Assembly: GCA_963931925.1 (NCBI GenBank)
Contig: OZ007575.1
Location: 40,880,425-40,944,424, forward strand
Length of the DNA: 64,000 nucleotides
Source: Onchidella celtica
Lineage: Eukaryota > Mollusca > Gastropoda > Systellommatophora > Onchidiidae
Direction: 5' to 3'
The notes beneath the pieces are model-generated. The model saw only the letters and a program-made list of their open reading frames with translations. It was not told the DNA's origin and searched no databases. The position numbers were made by a program, and so were the translations under genes. Positions 1 to 43,951 of this stretch are shown here, in pieces (the first letter of the stretch is position 1; each line of letters begins with the position of its first letter).

Positions 1-2150
1 TGCGCTCCAAGGCTGCAAAAAATATGTTCCTTGTCGTGCCTTTAGCAAACCTTAAGAAATGTACAGTTCAATTAACGATGGTTGCTTGAATGTTTCGTGA
101 CGCTGATGTGCAGGATGCAATGTTTGCATGCTAAGAATTAAACACTCTTGTCTAAACTGTTTTGAATCTGGACACGGACGGCTGGAGGCTGCAGTTGTTA
201 GCATGCAAATACAACTGGGCTGGGCGAAATCAGGAAGCCGTCACCACTAATGGTGAACCCGACAGTCTCTCCTCTGTGCCATAGAATATCTTAGCCTGCA
301 GCACTGTTGACATAAGCCGGGATAAAGCGGGTACGTACGGACCAGAAAAGAGAGACGGCATTACCCCTGGTAAATATGTGAGCTTAGGGGATGCTAACTG
401 TAGGATAAAGATCCCATGGGTGCGGATGCCCCACGAAAACGGGGAACTTCTCGCGTTATTGCCAAGCTTGTACATTGTTAGCACGAACGTACCAAGCAGA
501 AAAGTACACGACAAGTTAAAAAATGTTACAGATTTGGTCTTTGACAAAACGGTTATATAGGACAATCTGATTTGCAAATAGAGGAATGTTTAATGTTTAG
601 ACTTGCCCTGAGAAAATGTAAGTGCGCGGTAAACGGAGGTGAATGCGCAAAAGACCATGTCATTAACAAACCGACAGACTGAAGTAATGGAACATTCCTG
701 CTTTACGGCTGGGATTTTCTCTAAGTGGCAAGGGCATTAAGAGCATTGGCGGATGGGGATGGGCCAAGAACAGGAGAAAGAAGACTAAGAAGAAGAAGAA
801 GAAGAGGAGGAGGTGGCAGAAAAAAGAAGTAGAAGAAAAAAAAAAAAGCCACCATGAAGAGAACAACAGTTATTACAGCAATATCTAATTTCCACCTTGT
901 CGACTGCGAACAAATCTCGAAGTGGCGGCAGTAGATGCTACAAAACATAAACTGGGATAACTATCATGTCTTGGGAACATCATTATTTTGTTCTGCGATT
1001 TCTACAACTTCCAAAAGATGTCATGATCACACTCAAATACCATTACAGCTAGGAATCAGCACTGATAGCTGTCGAAATAATGCGAATACATTGATCTGAG
1101 CTCTGGTAGGACCATCAGATTGGCATAGTATTGGGAAACAAGAAGTTTGGTGTTTGTACACCTATTTTCGTACAACTTATCGCTGACTCAGATAATTTGT
1201 ATACAGCCTGTGCTTACCTCGGCCCCTCGCACTCCTAACCGCTCTTTTCCATATTTTTTGTTCAGAGAATACAGAATTCCATGACTGTATCTTAAGATTA
1301 AAAGATTATCTAAAGCAGTCCGAGATGAAGTCGTTCTGTTAATGCTGGAGTCAACGGCCTCTCCATTTTCCACGTTTCTTCTCTGGGAGTGAATGTGTAC
1401 AGACTGGAACTTGGTGTAGAGTCTTCTAAGACATTTCGCAATTGGTTTTTTTTTTCGCTGATATTAAAAAAAAAAATTATCAATCATGATGAGGCAGTAC
1501 CATGCAAACCATATTACCTAGGATTTTTCGTCATTCAATGAAATACCCTCTTTCCATGGCTGTTTTTAAAACTTTTAAAACTAACAGTGCTATCCGTGCT
1601 CCGTAGCGCGCAAAACTGTGATCTGGGTGTCATCAGTGTGATGCTAAAACTTGTGAAATTGTGAAGGAATTCATATGGAAAAGCACTAATGTCATTTTAT
1701 CACAAAAGCATAGATCTTTATTCTAAGCTAAGCACGTCAAAGTGCAGGTGGCCTGGTGAAACAAACAAACAAAAAAATTCCCCCAAAATTTAATGTCTAT
1801 TCTATCCTCTATTTTGTGAAGAAAACTATATTATAAGGGGTTTGGTAATTTTGCATTAGGACAACTAATCTTCATGCAGTGATTGTATTTGAAGCTAATA
1901 GTATACCAACTGACGGGGTATTGTGTGGTCTATTATGATATCACTTATAATGGATTCAGTTGTTACATAATTATTATTAAGTGGCATAGAAAACAAACCT
2001 CGTATGACTAAGAAGGGCAAAGCATCATGTAAAGCTCATTGTTCAAAGATCATAATGGTGTTTTAAATTTTTTTTAAAAATGGACTGCATGTTGCTGAAG
2101 AATATCATTGTCTTGTTCAAATTCTTCAGAGTCATTGTTTGACAATGCTT
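1..2150. other. No gene recognised (presumed gene C intron or beyond)
   Basis: AT-rich single-copy-looking sequence with a purine-rich tract at about 775-850 and poly-A/T runs. Open frames here are short and lack splice or homology support. Confidence 0.5.
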
Positions 2151-2154
2151 GACA

Positions 2155-2335
2155 ACAGTAAGGGCCATGAAAACTAAATACAAATATTCCTTGAAGGTGT
2201 TTTACGGAAAGGGCCACTAGTGAACATTACAAAATGAGTATACTTCAAGATGTTTTACAGTAACGGCCTTGAGTGAAAACTACAAATATTACTTGAAGAT
2301 GTTTTACAGTAAGGGCCATGAGTGGAAATTGCAAA
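2155..2335. repeat. Short tandem repeat of about 60-70 bp, 3 copies
   Basis: Three units share AGTAAGGGCCATGA, AAATATTACTTGAAG and GATGTTTTACAGTAA. They lie near the left edge, in the presumed gene C intron. Confidence 0.7.
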
Positions 2336-2488
2336 ACCAGTCAAATATCCCAGTGCATCCTGGCAGGAAGTGCACCCTAGCACTCTCAGACCCTCCCCCC
2401 CCCCCCCCTTCCTCAAGACAAGAACAACAACAACAACATATTTTTCCTATGACAGGCATATAAGATAAACTGAGGAGTATTTACCACA

Positions 2489-2692
2489 TTGTTGTATGCG
2501 ACATTTTGCTGATTTCGAGGTTTTTGTCATGGAAGTGGTTCTCTCACTCCTAATGTTATCATATATAAGTGTCATACCAATCGGTTCAAAACCTTTCGAG
2601 ATTGCGACGTAATGTTCCATGTGTCTTAGTTCTTTTGTCGACCAAACTTCAACCCTCATTTTTTCAAAAAGGCAAAAATGCACATACAACAA
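2489..2692 (+). mobile_element. MITE family 1, copy 1
   Basis: 204 bp, beginning TTGTTGTATGCGACATTTTG and ending CAAAAATGCACATACAACAA, which are near-perfect inverted repeats. Related copies lie at 19911-20134 and 48301-48518. Confidence 0.72.
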
Positions 2693-2699
2693 TAAGGCA

Positions 2700-4600
2700 A
2701 ATACTTGATGAAATTAAACACGCACAACTATAATATTTCATTTTTCTTTCAGTATAGGAGCCTGTGAAATGTGACTGACAGCAAATAATGTAGTAATGCA
2801 AGATGAAGACAATTTAGATTTTAAATGTGAATGAATTGTATTCGTCTTTCTTTCATACCCTCTGCCACATGTATTAGTAAATTTTCGTGAAAGAACTGTG
2901 AAAAAAACAACAACCCTGAGCGTCTAGAAAATTGCAGTGAAAACAATAATTAACTTACGCCCTGCCGAAGGGGTAGGCTTTTTGATTGTTCTGGTATTGC
3001 CACCACCAAAACGTCTTTCTGATACCATGATAAAATACTGGTATTTCAAAACACTGGAGTATAACATTGGAATATCATCTTCCAGAATAAAGAAGATTCT
3101 TAGGGAAACAAGGCAATTTCCTGTAACAATTCGAAGTTAATCCACCTAATTGTTCTCATGATGGAGGGTAAAATGACCCCTTTCTCCCTCCCACACACAC
3201 TTTTCGGTTATATTGGGAACAAAAACTACAAAGAACGAATGTCAAATGCAAATCAGTATGTATCTAGGCACCCTCCAAATCTTTTTCCCGATCTTGACAT
3301 CCGTAATAATATATTAATATCATCATCAATCTAACATATCCAGGCCAGATAGCTACCTCTTGAGAAAACAGTAGGGCCTCAGATACAGTGGCTTCGGTGT
3401 GGTTTCGCTTTCGGCCCTCTTTCGGCAGTTTTGCCGAATGGCGTCTTGCCGAAAAGTCAAGAAGATGCCAAACATCTTCTCAGCCTCTTTTAGAGCGTAT
3501 AGTGCTTCCGCTTTCGTTTTTCGAAACTGATGTCTTTCGATTGTGGCAGGCGAAAGTTAAAAGGAACGGAAGCCATTGTGTCGGGGCTTTCAGATAATAC
3601 AAACAGATAAGAAAAGATACTGATTGACTCCGCAGTGATCGTCCCCGTGGAATCCCGTGCTAAATGCCGTGACCTTTGATCAAACTATTCAGTCAATATT
3701 AAATGACAATCAGACAGATAGACAGGCACACAACTAGACAGACATAAAAACAGACAGACAGACAGACGACAGACAGACAAACAGAGTGGTTAGGTCAGTT
3801 TATATATAATATTGATAAAGATAGATTATATTATCTTTGCCCAAAGTCTAACACTACAACAAATCAACGCCTGCCATTTTCACAGGACTAATTACTTCTA
3901 TGTTGGGCACAGTGCTAGCAGTCATGATAAAAACTAATTAATAAGGAAAATAAAAAATAAACCTTTTAATGATATCAAAATATTGTTTAACAGTGTACTA
4001 CGACGACTATACTACATGGGGAATGCATCAAATAAAACGCTTGTCAAAGGCAGGCAAATTATTTTCTCAAGAATGGATCCCGTACATCTCACCCAATCAT
4101 CTCCAGGTAAGGATCGCATAAAGTTCATCTAGATACGGGAAATCGCATTATTTGAATGTTATCTTCCTTTACGAGTGACACAAGCTGCATTTATAAAATA
4201 GCATTCAGTGAACAATGTAGGCCTATATGTTCGCTGAACAATATGCTCCGTGCGCACAACGCTGTGTGTGGGCTCCCGTTCTTCATATTTAAAATTTTAC
4301 TAATTTCTAATTTCTAGAGATGACTCAGGTTGGAGGTCTTTCTGTGAAGTGTGGTGAAGGTAGGCTGGCTGGTTAACTGGTTTAATTGCAATACACCCTT
4401 GAGGATAGTAGCTACTATGATATAGTTCTTCAAGACGATACTTCATTGTCTAGTCTACATTTTACTGAGAGCACCAGTTTATTGCATCGTTATAGAACAG
4501 GTAGGTCTCTCTCGAGCAGAGTCGACCATGACTGACCATGTCTCGAACATGAAGCAGCGTCGGGTGAGACTGACAAGGTCCTTGTTGCAGATTCCACATT
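2700..4600. other. No gene recognised
   Basis: Holds an imperfect ACAG repeat at about 3700-3785; the rest shows nothing I can name. Confidence 0.5.
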
Positions 4601-4608
4601 TTTGGAAT

Positions 4609-6240
4609 AATAATAATAATAATAGTAATGGATGGCATTTATATAGCGCATATCCATTGAAAAATTAATGCTCTATGCGCTTTACAGAAGCAACATGTCA
4701 AAATACATGGGTAAAACAATCACAAAAAATCAAACATAGTACTCTTAATTAAAATAGAACGGGGATAACAGAAACACCCTTATAAAAGCTCACACACTCA
4801 ACCACAATTAATACACACATACAACGCCCACACACCCAAATGCGCGCGCGCACACGCACAGATGCCAAGCTTGGATTGATGTACATTCTACTCACTGCTC
4901 AAAGTATGTGTCACGAGCGAGTGAGCGAGGATCAGTAGTTACGAGAAGAGGGTTAGAATAAAGTTAACCCACGGGGCACGGGTTAAGGGAAAGCGTGCAT
5001 GTTGTGAGTGGTGGGGGTCTGAATGAGGCGAGAGCGCTGTATTACTATCACTGCACACTAAGACGTCCTAGGGAGCGGACGCAGGAGAAAGCCCCAGAGG
5101 GCGAACATAAGGAGAGCAGTCGGAAGACTTGGGAGTAGTGTTTTTCCAGTGATGACTGGTAGGTGGAACGATGATTGATAGTTATGATTGATGTATTATA
5201 TTCGTCTATGACCATGATGTAAGTAAGTATATGTGAGGAATGTGGAAGTCCTTGATACTGTATATAGCAATGTGCGCCATGAGCGATAGATGAAAGTTGA
5301 GTTCTTGGATTTGTAGCGAGAGTGAGTATTGTGTACTACGGTGGAGGTGTGTTACCGTAAGATGTTTGGTGAGTGAAATGTGAACTATTGTGTATACGCT
5401 TCATGAGTTGTAAGGGGGGTGAAGTGAATAGAAGTGGTATGGTATTATACCAATGTAATGTTATTCTTGTAGGTGCCGGGGTCGGCCGCCTACGGTGAGC
5501 ACAGGGGATAGGCCAGCATAGGGCCGGAGGCCACACATAGGCCAGGAAGGAAGCTGTCGGTGCAGGACAGTAGAGGCACATGAGTCGTGGCAGTCTGGCC
5601 ACCGACAGGGACGTATATGTGATCGTGAATGTGCTATTGAAATGCTAATGTGCTATTGCCATGTTGATGTGCTATTGAAATGCTAATGTGCTATTGCCAT
5701 GTTGATGTGCTATTGGAATGCTAATGTGTTATGGCAATAGGAAGGGGCTATTGAGAGACTGCGGTGCCAGTGATATATTAATGTGCTATTAAGACCCTGA
5801 GAGGAGAGGCTGAGGCCGAAGTGTCTTTAGGAAGTAACTACCGGGTTGTGGACCCGAGGAAGAGTGCATGTGGGAATAAGGCCGTTGGACGGCAGTAACT
5901 TGAATAATATAATGTATGTCTGTAATTGCACTGTTATCCTTATCTTTATATTTATGTTAATAAATGTGTGAGTCTGATGGGTTGTTCTGTTAAGTGTTAT
6001 ACTTGTTCGTTCGTGATTGTTGTCCTGTTATAACCATCGCATCTCCCAGTCTGGGATTTGTGACAGTATGATGAAAATAAAATTGTTTTGAGTTGTTTCT
6101 TGAAAGTTTCAAAATTCTCGGCTTCTCTAATGGATTTCGGAAGCTTATTCCACATGAGTGGGGCAAAATATGAGAACGAGCGCTGGCCGTACGCCTTGTA
6201 ATTTACTTTATAGGCTAGAAGACTTTAGCGTTACCCAGCG
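4609..6240 (-). repeat. Interspersed SINE-tail-like repeat split by a solo LTR
   Basis: The left part (4609-4908) has the ATA repeat, TATATAGCGCATATCCATTG and CTCTATGCGCTTTACAGAAG. The right part (6071-6240) has GCTTATTCCACATGAGTGGG and AACGAGCGCTGGCCGTACGC. The 1157-bp LTR sits between them. Confidence 0.6.
4909..6065. mobile_element. Solo LTR of an LTR retrotransposon (fossil)
   Basis: Begins TGTCAC and ends GTGACA, the short inverted termini usual for LTRs. GTATG is duplicated directly on both sides (4904-4908 and 6066-6070). An AATAAA lies at 5959-5964 near the right end, which suggests plus orientation. No internal retroelement genes are present, so this is a solo LTR left by recombination. 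A 5-bp duplication fits Ty3, BEL/Pao or copia; I cannot assign the family. The intact duplication suggests moderate to recent age. Confidence 0.75.
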
Positions 6241-7145
6241 GAATCTCTGCCTCTGATTTCCGGTAAACTCACTGTCTCTCTCTCTGTCTCTCTCTCTCTC
6301 TCTTCAGCCTTGGAAAGGATTATGTCCCCCTCCAACACACACTAAATACAAAATTCTTGCATAACCCCCAGAGGGTCCAGTTTGCATCGGATGTCCAAAG
6401 TTGAGTGGAAGGGAGGGGGTGGGAGGAAATGAGAAAAAAAAATCGGTTCGATAACAAATCGAATCATTTTCTCAAAATTGAAAGAGCATTCACATCTTAG
6501 ACTTTTATTCTTAAGGCAGCTATAAGACTCCGCCCTCAGAATGATGATGAACTACCACCTGATATTTAAATACACGCCAAGGATTTTTCTACATAGTCAC
6601 CCCGCTGTGTCGGTCAGACACTATATCCGCCCCCCCACCCCCCCCCCCCCACCGTTTTGAAAATCAGTGCAAAAAATATTATTAAGTGTTACCCCCACTC
6701 CCCTCTACAGTTCAAAATTTAATATCATAGCTGTACTCTTCCTGACTGCACTTCATCTCTCTTCCTTCACCATTATAATGATATATGAGAAGATTGCAAA
6801 TATTACCCGACACCTGACATCCAAGGAGGTTTTTAACCATTCATAGCTATGCTTCTTCAAATATCATTAAGGAAAATGTGATGCGAGATAGGACCGATTC
6901 CCTCAAATGGTTTCACGTTCCTTTTCTATGCGGTTGCATTTCAGATGATCTGGATGGGGCCTTTCAGATCCACTGGGAATGTTGAGTACTATATTTTAGT
7001 ATTTGAAAATGGATTTCGCCCACGGTTTAATTTAAAATCTTTCGGACTTTAAACAACTCATCCCATCACTGCCAGGCCTAATAATATGCATTTTTTTAAT
7101 GCAGAAAGTCTGTCAGCCAGACTCACCCTGAAATAAGAAACTTAC

Positions 7146-7219
7146 CCTGTGCTTGGGTCATCAAAATGCAACAGGCAAACGCCAGCAAGTAGACAAGCTC
7201 CATGACTGAAGAATTTCAG
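7146..7219 (-). CDS. Gene C coding exon 1 (signal peptide), probable third paralogue
   Basis: ATG at 7201-7203 opens MELVYLLAFACCILMTQAQ, a clear signal peptide, ending at donor CAGG|GTAAGT. The coding part is 58 nt, phase 1, exactly as in gene A exon 1, and the residues align (M..xYLLAxAC...Q). As in gene A, an acceptor (tttttttcag) lies just before the ATG, here 16 nt upstream, so the first exon is non-coding. No vWA exon is visible between here and the left edge; the rest of the gene is presumably outside the window. Confidence 0.62.
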
Positions 7220-7351
7220 CTGAAAAAAACACAAAACAAAACAAAAAACAAATTTGTTTCTCAAACTGTTCGCTAATAGGAAATAAATTACGAAGGAAAA
7301 CTGTAATATGAAGAAAACCTACATGAAGTCACTACAAAGTACAATCTAGAA

Positions 7352-7716
7352 CAATGTTGCCCAACTTCTATTATCCCATGCCCCTTTTCAATTTCCAAAA
7401 AACAAAAACAAAACAAAAAGGTGACCCCCCCAACATGATCGGACAAAGTTAGTACACAGTGTACACAAAACAATTTAAAAAAATATTTAAATATTCGGTA
7501 TGTACACATTCAAAAGATGGTTTAATCAAAAGGTTATTTCAACTTTCATTGACTTGTTTCTTACTTCAGTGAGAGTTAAAATACACTATGAAATTAAGTT
7601 TTCTGTGAAAAATTCATATTCTCCATTCAGAAGTCCCACGCCCCACCAAAATATTGCCACGCCCCCCCCTCCCCACCCCCCTCAGTGGCGCACGTGCCCC
7701 AGCTTGAGAAACACTG
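7352..7716. mobile_element. Short hAT-type MITE, 365 bp
   Basis: Left end CAATGTTGCCCAACTT, right end reversed CAGTGTTTCTCAAGCT. Flanks ATCTAGAA and GTCTAGAA match at 7 of 8 positions. Inner parts have the C-rich CCATGCCCC/CCACGCCCC motifs common near hAT ends. It lies about 130 bp upstream of the gene C signal-peptide exon. Confidence 0.7.
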
Positions 7717-7724
7717 GTCTAGAA

Positions 7725-9780
7725 GCTGATCCAGGGTGAAAGGTTGCATTGAAATCTACCTGTGAGCGGTGTCCAGCGAGCCTAACTAATTTCTTCCGGC
7801 GTTTTCAAGGTGCTTATTTTTTAGTGACCCCACGGCGGTGGAGAAAACATCGACTTTGATATAGCCACATTGTGTTGGAAAGGAACTTAAAATCTAAGAG
7901 TCTGATAGTAATGAAAGCCTCTGTGGAAATGAAGCAGCGCATTCTCTGAGAAGACAAAGCGTGAATGTTGCTAGGTGTCACTCATTGTATTAATCATCTT
8001 TTAGAGTTATTTCCTACAAATCTTAGCAAGCGGCTTCATCAGCGGTTACTGAGATAAACATTCATACTCTCTCTATGAAGAATCATATCAACTCCTGTAA
8101 GGTGACTGTCCTTAAAGGTTTGAAACCCACAGTCAGCACATGTGACTTTTACAGCCTCTTAACAGGGCCGAATATATCAGGTACATGACTCCAGGACTCC
8201 TCATTCAATGCCATAAATATGCATTTTTCAAGGTGGAAAAAAAAATTCCCAGTCCGTCATGCTATTGCTGGAGAGCTTAGGATTTGTCTGTTAGAATACA
8301 CCTGTAGAAAGAGTTTTCTGCCTCAAACCGTAGCGGACCAGAAAGAGAATTATACATTCGCCCATGAGACCTGACCTTTATACATGGAACACGACAGGTG
8401 CAAACATGAAATAGTTACATATCGAAACGAACAACTGTTACTGCTATGTTGAAGAATTACGAGAAACCAAAAACTATGCCAATGAATAAGATGTAGCGAA
8501 GTTAAATGTTAGTAATGTACAAGTTTAACATTGGATGAAGCGAATACATTTTTTTGGGCATGTTAGACTTTATCACCTGAGACAAAAAGTCTCGCACCTT
8601 GTTACCTTTTTTTTTTTTTTGTTACTCCGAATTTTTAGTCTTTCCACAGCGAAGTAAGAGCGTACCACGACATGTGCATTATCATGTTCGTTAAAAATAT
8701 TCCCAAAGCATGTTTCTTACTGTAACTTGCAACTTTGCAGTAAATGTTCCATATTCTGAATAATGTAAAATGTCTTTCCTGTAAAACTGAAATGTTGGTT
8801 ACAGGACTTTTGATCTCAGGCAAGTAAACATGGGTCGATTTATTAAGATGAACTCAGAACAGAACTGAATGCTTGGCTGACTGAATAAACGAATAAATTT
8901 GTTCGGTTTTTAAGAAAAAAATTAAGGGGATCCATAATTATGCATGGGGTTTGAAAACAGAAGCAAAAACAACAACGATAGATAAGAAAAACCATGAAAG
9001 AGAAATAGATTTATAATGAGTGGCCGCAGGAAATATTATTGCCCGCTATGACTATGAGTCAGCAGTACGAGTGGGAGACAGCTTAAACCTTTATGTGCAC
9101 TTATTCACGTCTTGTCCTGTCTGTTTTAATGTGCAATAAAATGTTGCAATAAATCTCGAGACCTGCCGAGTTTAAATGGGCCAAAAGATCAACACTGTGT
9201 CAATGTTGAAGCCATGTAGTTGCTTACGAATATTTTAAAAATGGCAAGTTTATTATTGCTCCTGATAGGAAGAAGATAAATACACTGTGTGAAATATCAC
9301 TAGCCAATGCCCCCAAAAGTTTAATAAACAGAAAATACTGTTTTGAAATTCCATTAAATTTGTTTTAAAAAAATGTTACGTGCTCAGTCCATTTCGTGAA
9401 TGAATTGTAACTAATGTCCCTAGCATATCGCTGGTACTGTCAAGAAACCGTAAAATTACGTTCGGACAGTCGTGGATTATAAATAATAACTTTTTTTTAG
9501 CCAACTATTCTGGGAACTGTTCGAATTTAATTTTTTTCTGTTGCTGACAACTCTTGTTTGCCAAATATTATATGAAGTAATAAGAGCAATTTAAGTTTTA
9601 ATTTTCTATTGATAAAGGGGAGTACAGTACAGGTATTAAAAATGTTTATCACTGAGAATGTATATAAGATCAGTATCAAATTATAAGTAATACCATTTTT
9701 CACTCTCCTGCAAAGTTACTTCTATCGCCCTTGTGCGGTTTTCTGAAAGGGCCGGGGGTCTCAGCTCAACGGTATCTTAT
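7725..9780. other. No gene recognised (gene C intron 1)
   Basis: AT-rich sequence between the hAT MITE and the transmembrane exon; no repeat or domain seen. Confidence 0.5.
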
Positions 9781-9782
9781 AT

Positions 9783-41467
<31,685 letters not shown>

Positions 41468-41541
41468 GGCTGATGAAACTCTGTGAATACATCAGAAACA
41501 ACAAAAACAAATTAAAAAACAAAAATTAGTTGATTGACTAA

Positions 41542-41751
41542 TCAATCGGTCACATTGTTTTTTTGTTTTTTTTTTGAAATTTCATTCGTTGTTTTGTCCT
41601 CCAGAAAGTGAAATATAGAGTGTAGATTTTCTGGCTGTTCAAGACCATTTGACAAAGAACTGCCTACCTTCTCTTGAGGCATAAATAAACAGGTCCTAAG
41701 ATGCAAAATTACAAGAACTGATACTCCCGCCAGGATGACATTCAAAGGGAT
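41542..41751 (-). CDS. Candidate terminal exon for gene B (hydrophobic segment and tail)
   Basis: After an acceptor (acctctacag) an open frame in the required phase 0 runs 69 codons to TGA. It begins IPLNVILAGVSVLVILHLRT, a short possible membrane segment, followed by a polar, Lys-rich tail. It resembles gene A exon 14 only in layout, not in sequence, and sits about 60 bp upstream of the gene A signal-peptide exon. A rival acceptor at 42653 opens a 22-codon frame to a stop at 42585. Either assignment is weak. Confidence 0.2.
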   Translation of the reverse strand: MPLNVILAGVSVLVILHLRTCLFMPQEKVGSSLSNGLEQPENLHSIFHFLEDKTTNEISKKKQKNNVTD

Positions 41752-41974
41752 CTGTAGAGGTTTAGAACCCACGTCATGCAAGTTTTTCGACACTTGAAAC
41801 CCTTACAGGGCCACACCCAAACAACAAGTCTAGGTATTCTCTTAAGTCTTTTGGGTCTCAGTCACGCACGTCATCCGTCTCGATGGTTGGATTCATGGAT
41901 TAAAAAAAAAAAAAGAAATACCCAGTACTTTAATTAAGGTAATTAAATGGCATTAAAAACAACAACTAAAAAAC

Positions 41975-42222
41975 TTATAAATTGAAGGAGATATTCTATT
42001 CATGCCTAAAAAAAAGTATAACTTGAAGGAGATATTCTATTTATTCTTAACAAAAGGTGTAAAGTGAAGGAGATATTCTATCCATGCCTAAAAAAAAGAT
42101 ATAAATTGAAGGAGATATACTATCCATGCCTAAAAAAGGGTATAAACTGAAGGAGATATTCTAACCATGCCTAAAAAAAAAAGGTATGAATTGAAGGGTT
42201 AGTCCTCCACCATGCCTAAAAT
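41975..42222. repeat. 41-bp tandem repeat, about 6 copies
   Basis: The unit contains GAAGGAGATATTCTATCCAT and GCCTAAAAAAA; starts of GAAGGAG lie at 41984, 42025, 42066, 42108 and 42149. It lies just upstream of gene A coding exon 1. Confidence 0.85.
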
Positions 42223-42659
42223 CACTCACACTCCGAAACACACAGTTTACATGTAGTTATAAAACTAAGCGAAAAAGCTGCTGCCCTCTGTACAAAATCA
42301 CACTATCCTAAAACTGTTGTTATGAAAGTTAGCATCCATGAAAGAGATGGGTTACAGAGTCAACCCGTGCACGCAAAAACAGTTTTGCTCAATATCTCAC
42401 TGTTAGACCCTTCTGAATGATACATAAAACTAAGCATTGTAATGTTTTACAATGATCTCAAAGAGAGCTGATTAAATTACGAAACGCGACAACGACTTTA
42501 AAATCACTATGGTTTGGAGCATAATATCGGTTGTTAAATTAAACTCGTACGCAATATCTATCATAGGATGGGCTAGCTGTATAATTATTGTATCTCGTCA
42601 CTGAAAGGTTCGTGTTGCATCACAGACATAGCGGGGCTGACGCTCAGTGAAACCTACAA

Positions 42660-43888
42660 TCAAGGCAAAAATACACGAAATGATTGCGGGGTATTTGGAT
42701 TGAATCAAGTAAAAAAATAAAAAATAAAAATTCATCGATATGTCAACGCAGCATTCCTCATAATAACATACAGCTGTAACCCACCACAGCAATTTTGAAA
42801 ATAACTGAGTTGACAGCCCCCCCCCCCCCCTCCCAAAATCCGTCACCGCCAGAGTTAAAACATACTATTACAAATAGACACCATGATGAGTACTAACATA
42901 CACGACTTCCACCTCTCACTGAAACATACATCAGGGCCACATTTTTCATTAGCCCTGGACACAGAACAACAGCACTATTTATTATTACTATGAGCCCACT
43001 AGGATTTTTTCGATAGAAAACTTTTGAGTTCAAAAGTTTATGCACAAAGTACGGAAATGACAGTTTCGTTGCAAACAAATCGGCCAGTTTTCAAACTGAG
43101 CAGATCACGTACAGCAAACAGCACAAAAATGAAATCAATAACAGCTGAAAGTTCAGAACGGGTGGTCGGCTGTATGATCAATGTTCTGTAAATACCGCAC
43201 AGACAGCGCTGAGAGTAATACAGGAAGATATCTTTTTGTTTCTTCAAAAATCCCTAGTGAATTTTGCCCGTTCTCTATTTGTTAACTGGTTAATAAGAAA
43301 AACAACAACAACAACAACAACATAACTATAAAGGAATCCTTGTCATATTGTTCTCAATTTCAGGCCAAGTGCCAAGAACATGAAATGCAAAGACCCTTCA
43401 CTACCATCCAACATGGTCATTACTTTTCTGAGAGTATTAAGATCCTCCGTTTAAAGACACGTTTTCTTAACTTTCCACACAACCAAAAACGTCATTTAAA
43501 TCCCACACTACAGGCATTCTTCCTTATTTAAGATTCAAATACTAACCCGTTAGACGGCAGTGAAAAAATACACGTATTCCTACTGTACCACGAATTTACA
43601 GACAGTTTGATGGTTGTACCTTGAATAAGTATAATTAACAGTAAAGTAATACACTACTATCACTTCTACTACTCCTGCTACTACTACTACTATTACTACT
43701 ACTACTACTACTACTACTAGTCACTACGACTACTATAGTGAGGAAGTACACATATTCCTACTGCACCCCGAATTTACAGTTGTTCCTAGATTTAAGTATG
43801 ATCAATAGTATAGTAATGCCGTACGACTACTACAACAACAACAACTATTACTGCTACTACTACTACTTCTACTATTACTACTACTAGG

Positions 43889-43951
<63 letters not shown>

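Noticed and set aside
230-577. 115-aa minus-strand frame near the left edge, tested as a gene C vWA exon
   Set aside because: Begins at TTG rather than ATG and shows no vWA motif or matching splice sites.
42585-42653. Alternative terminal exon of gene B (22 codons after a good acceptor)
   Set aside because: Phase fits, but it is very short, lacks any LamG or membrane feature and has no support beyond the splice site; kept only as a rival to 41542-41751.
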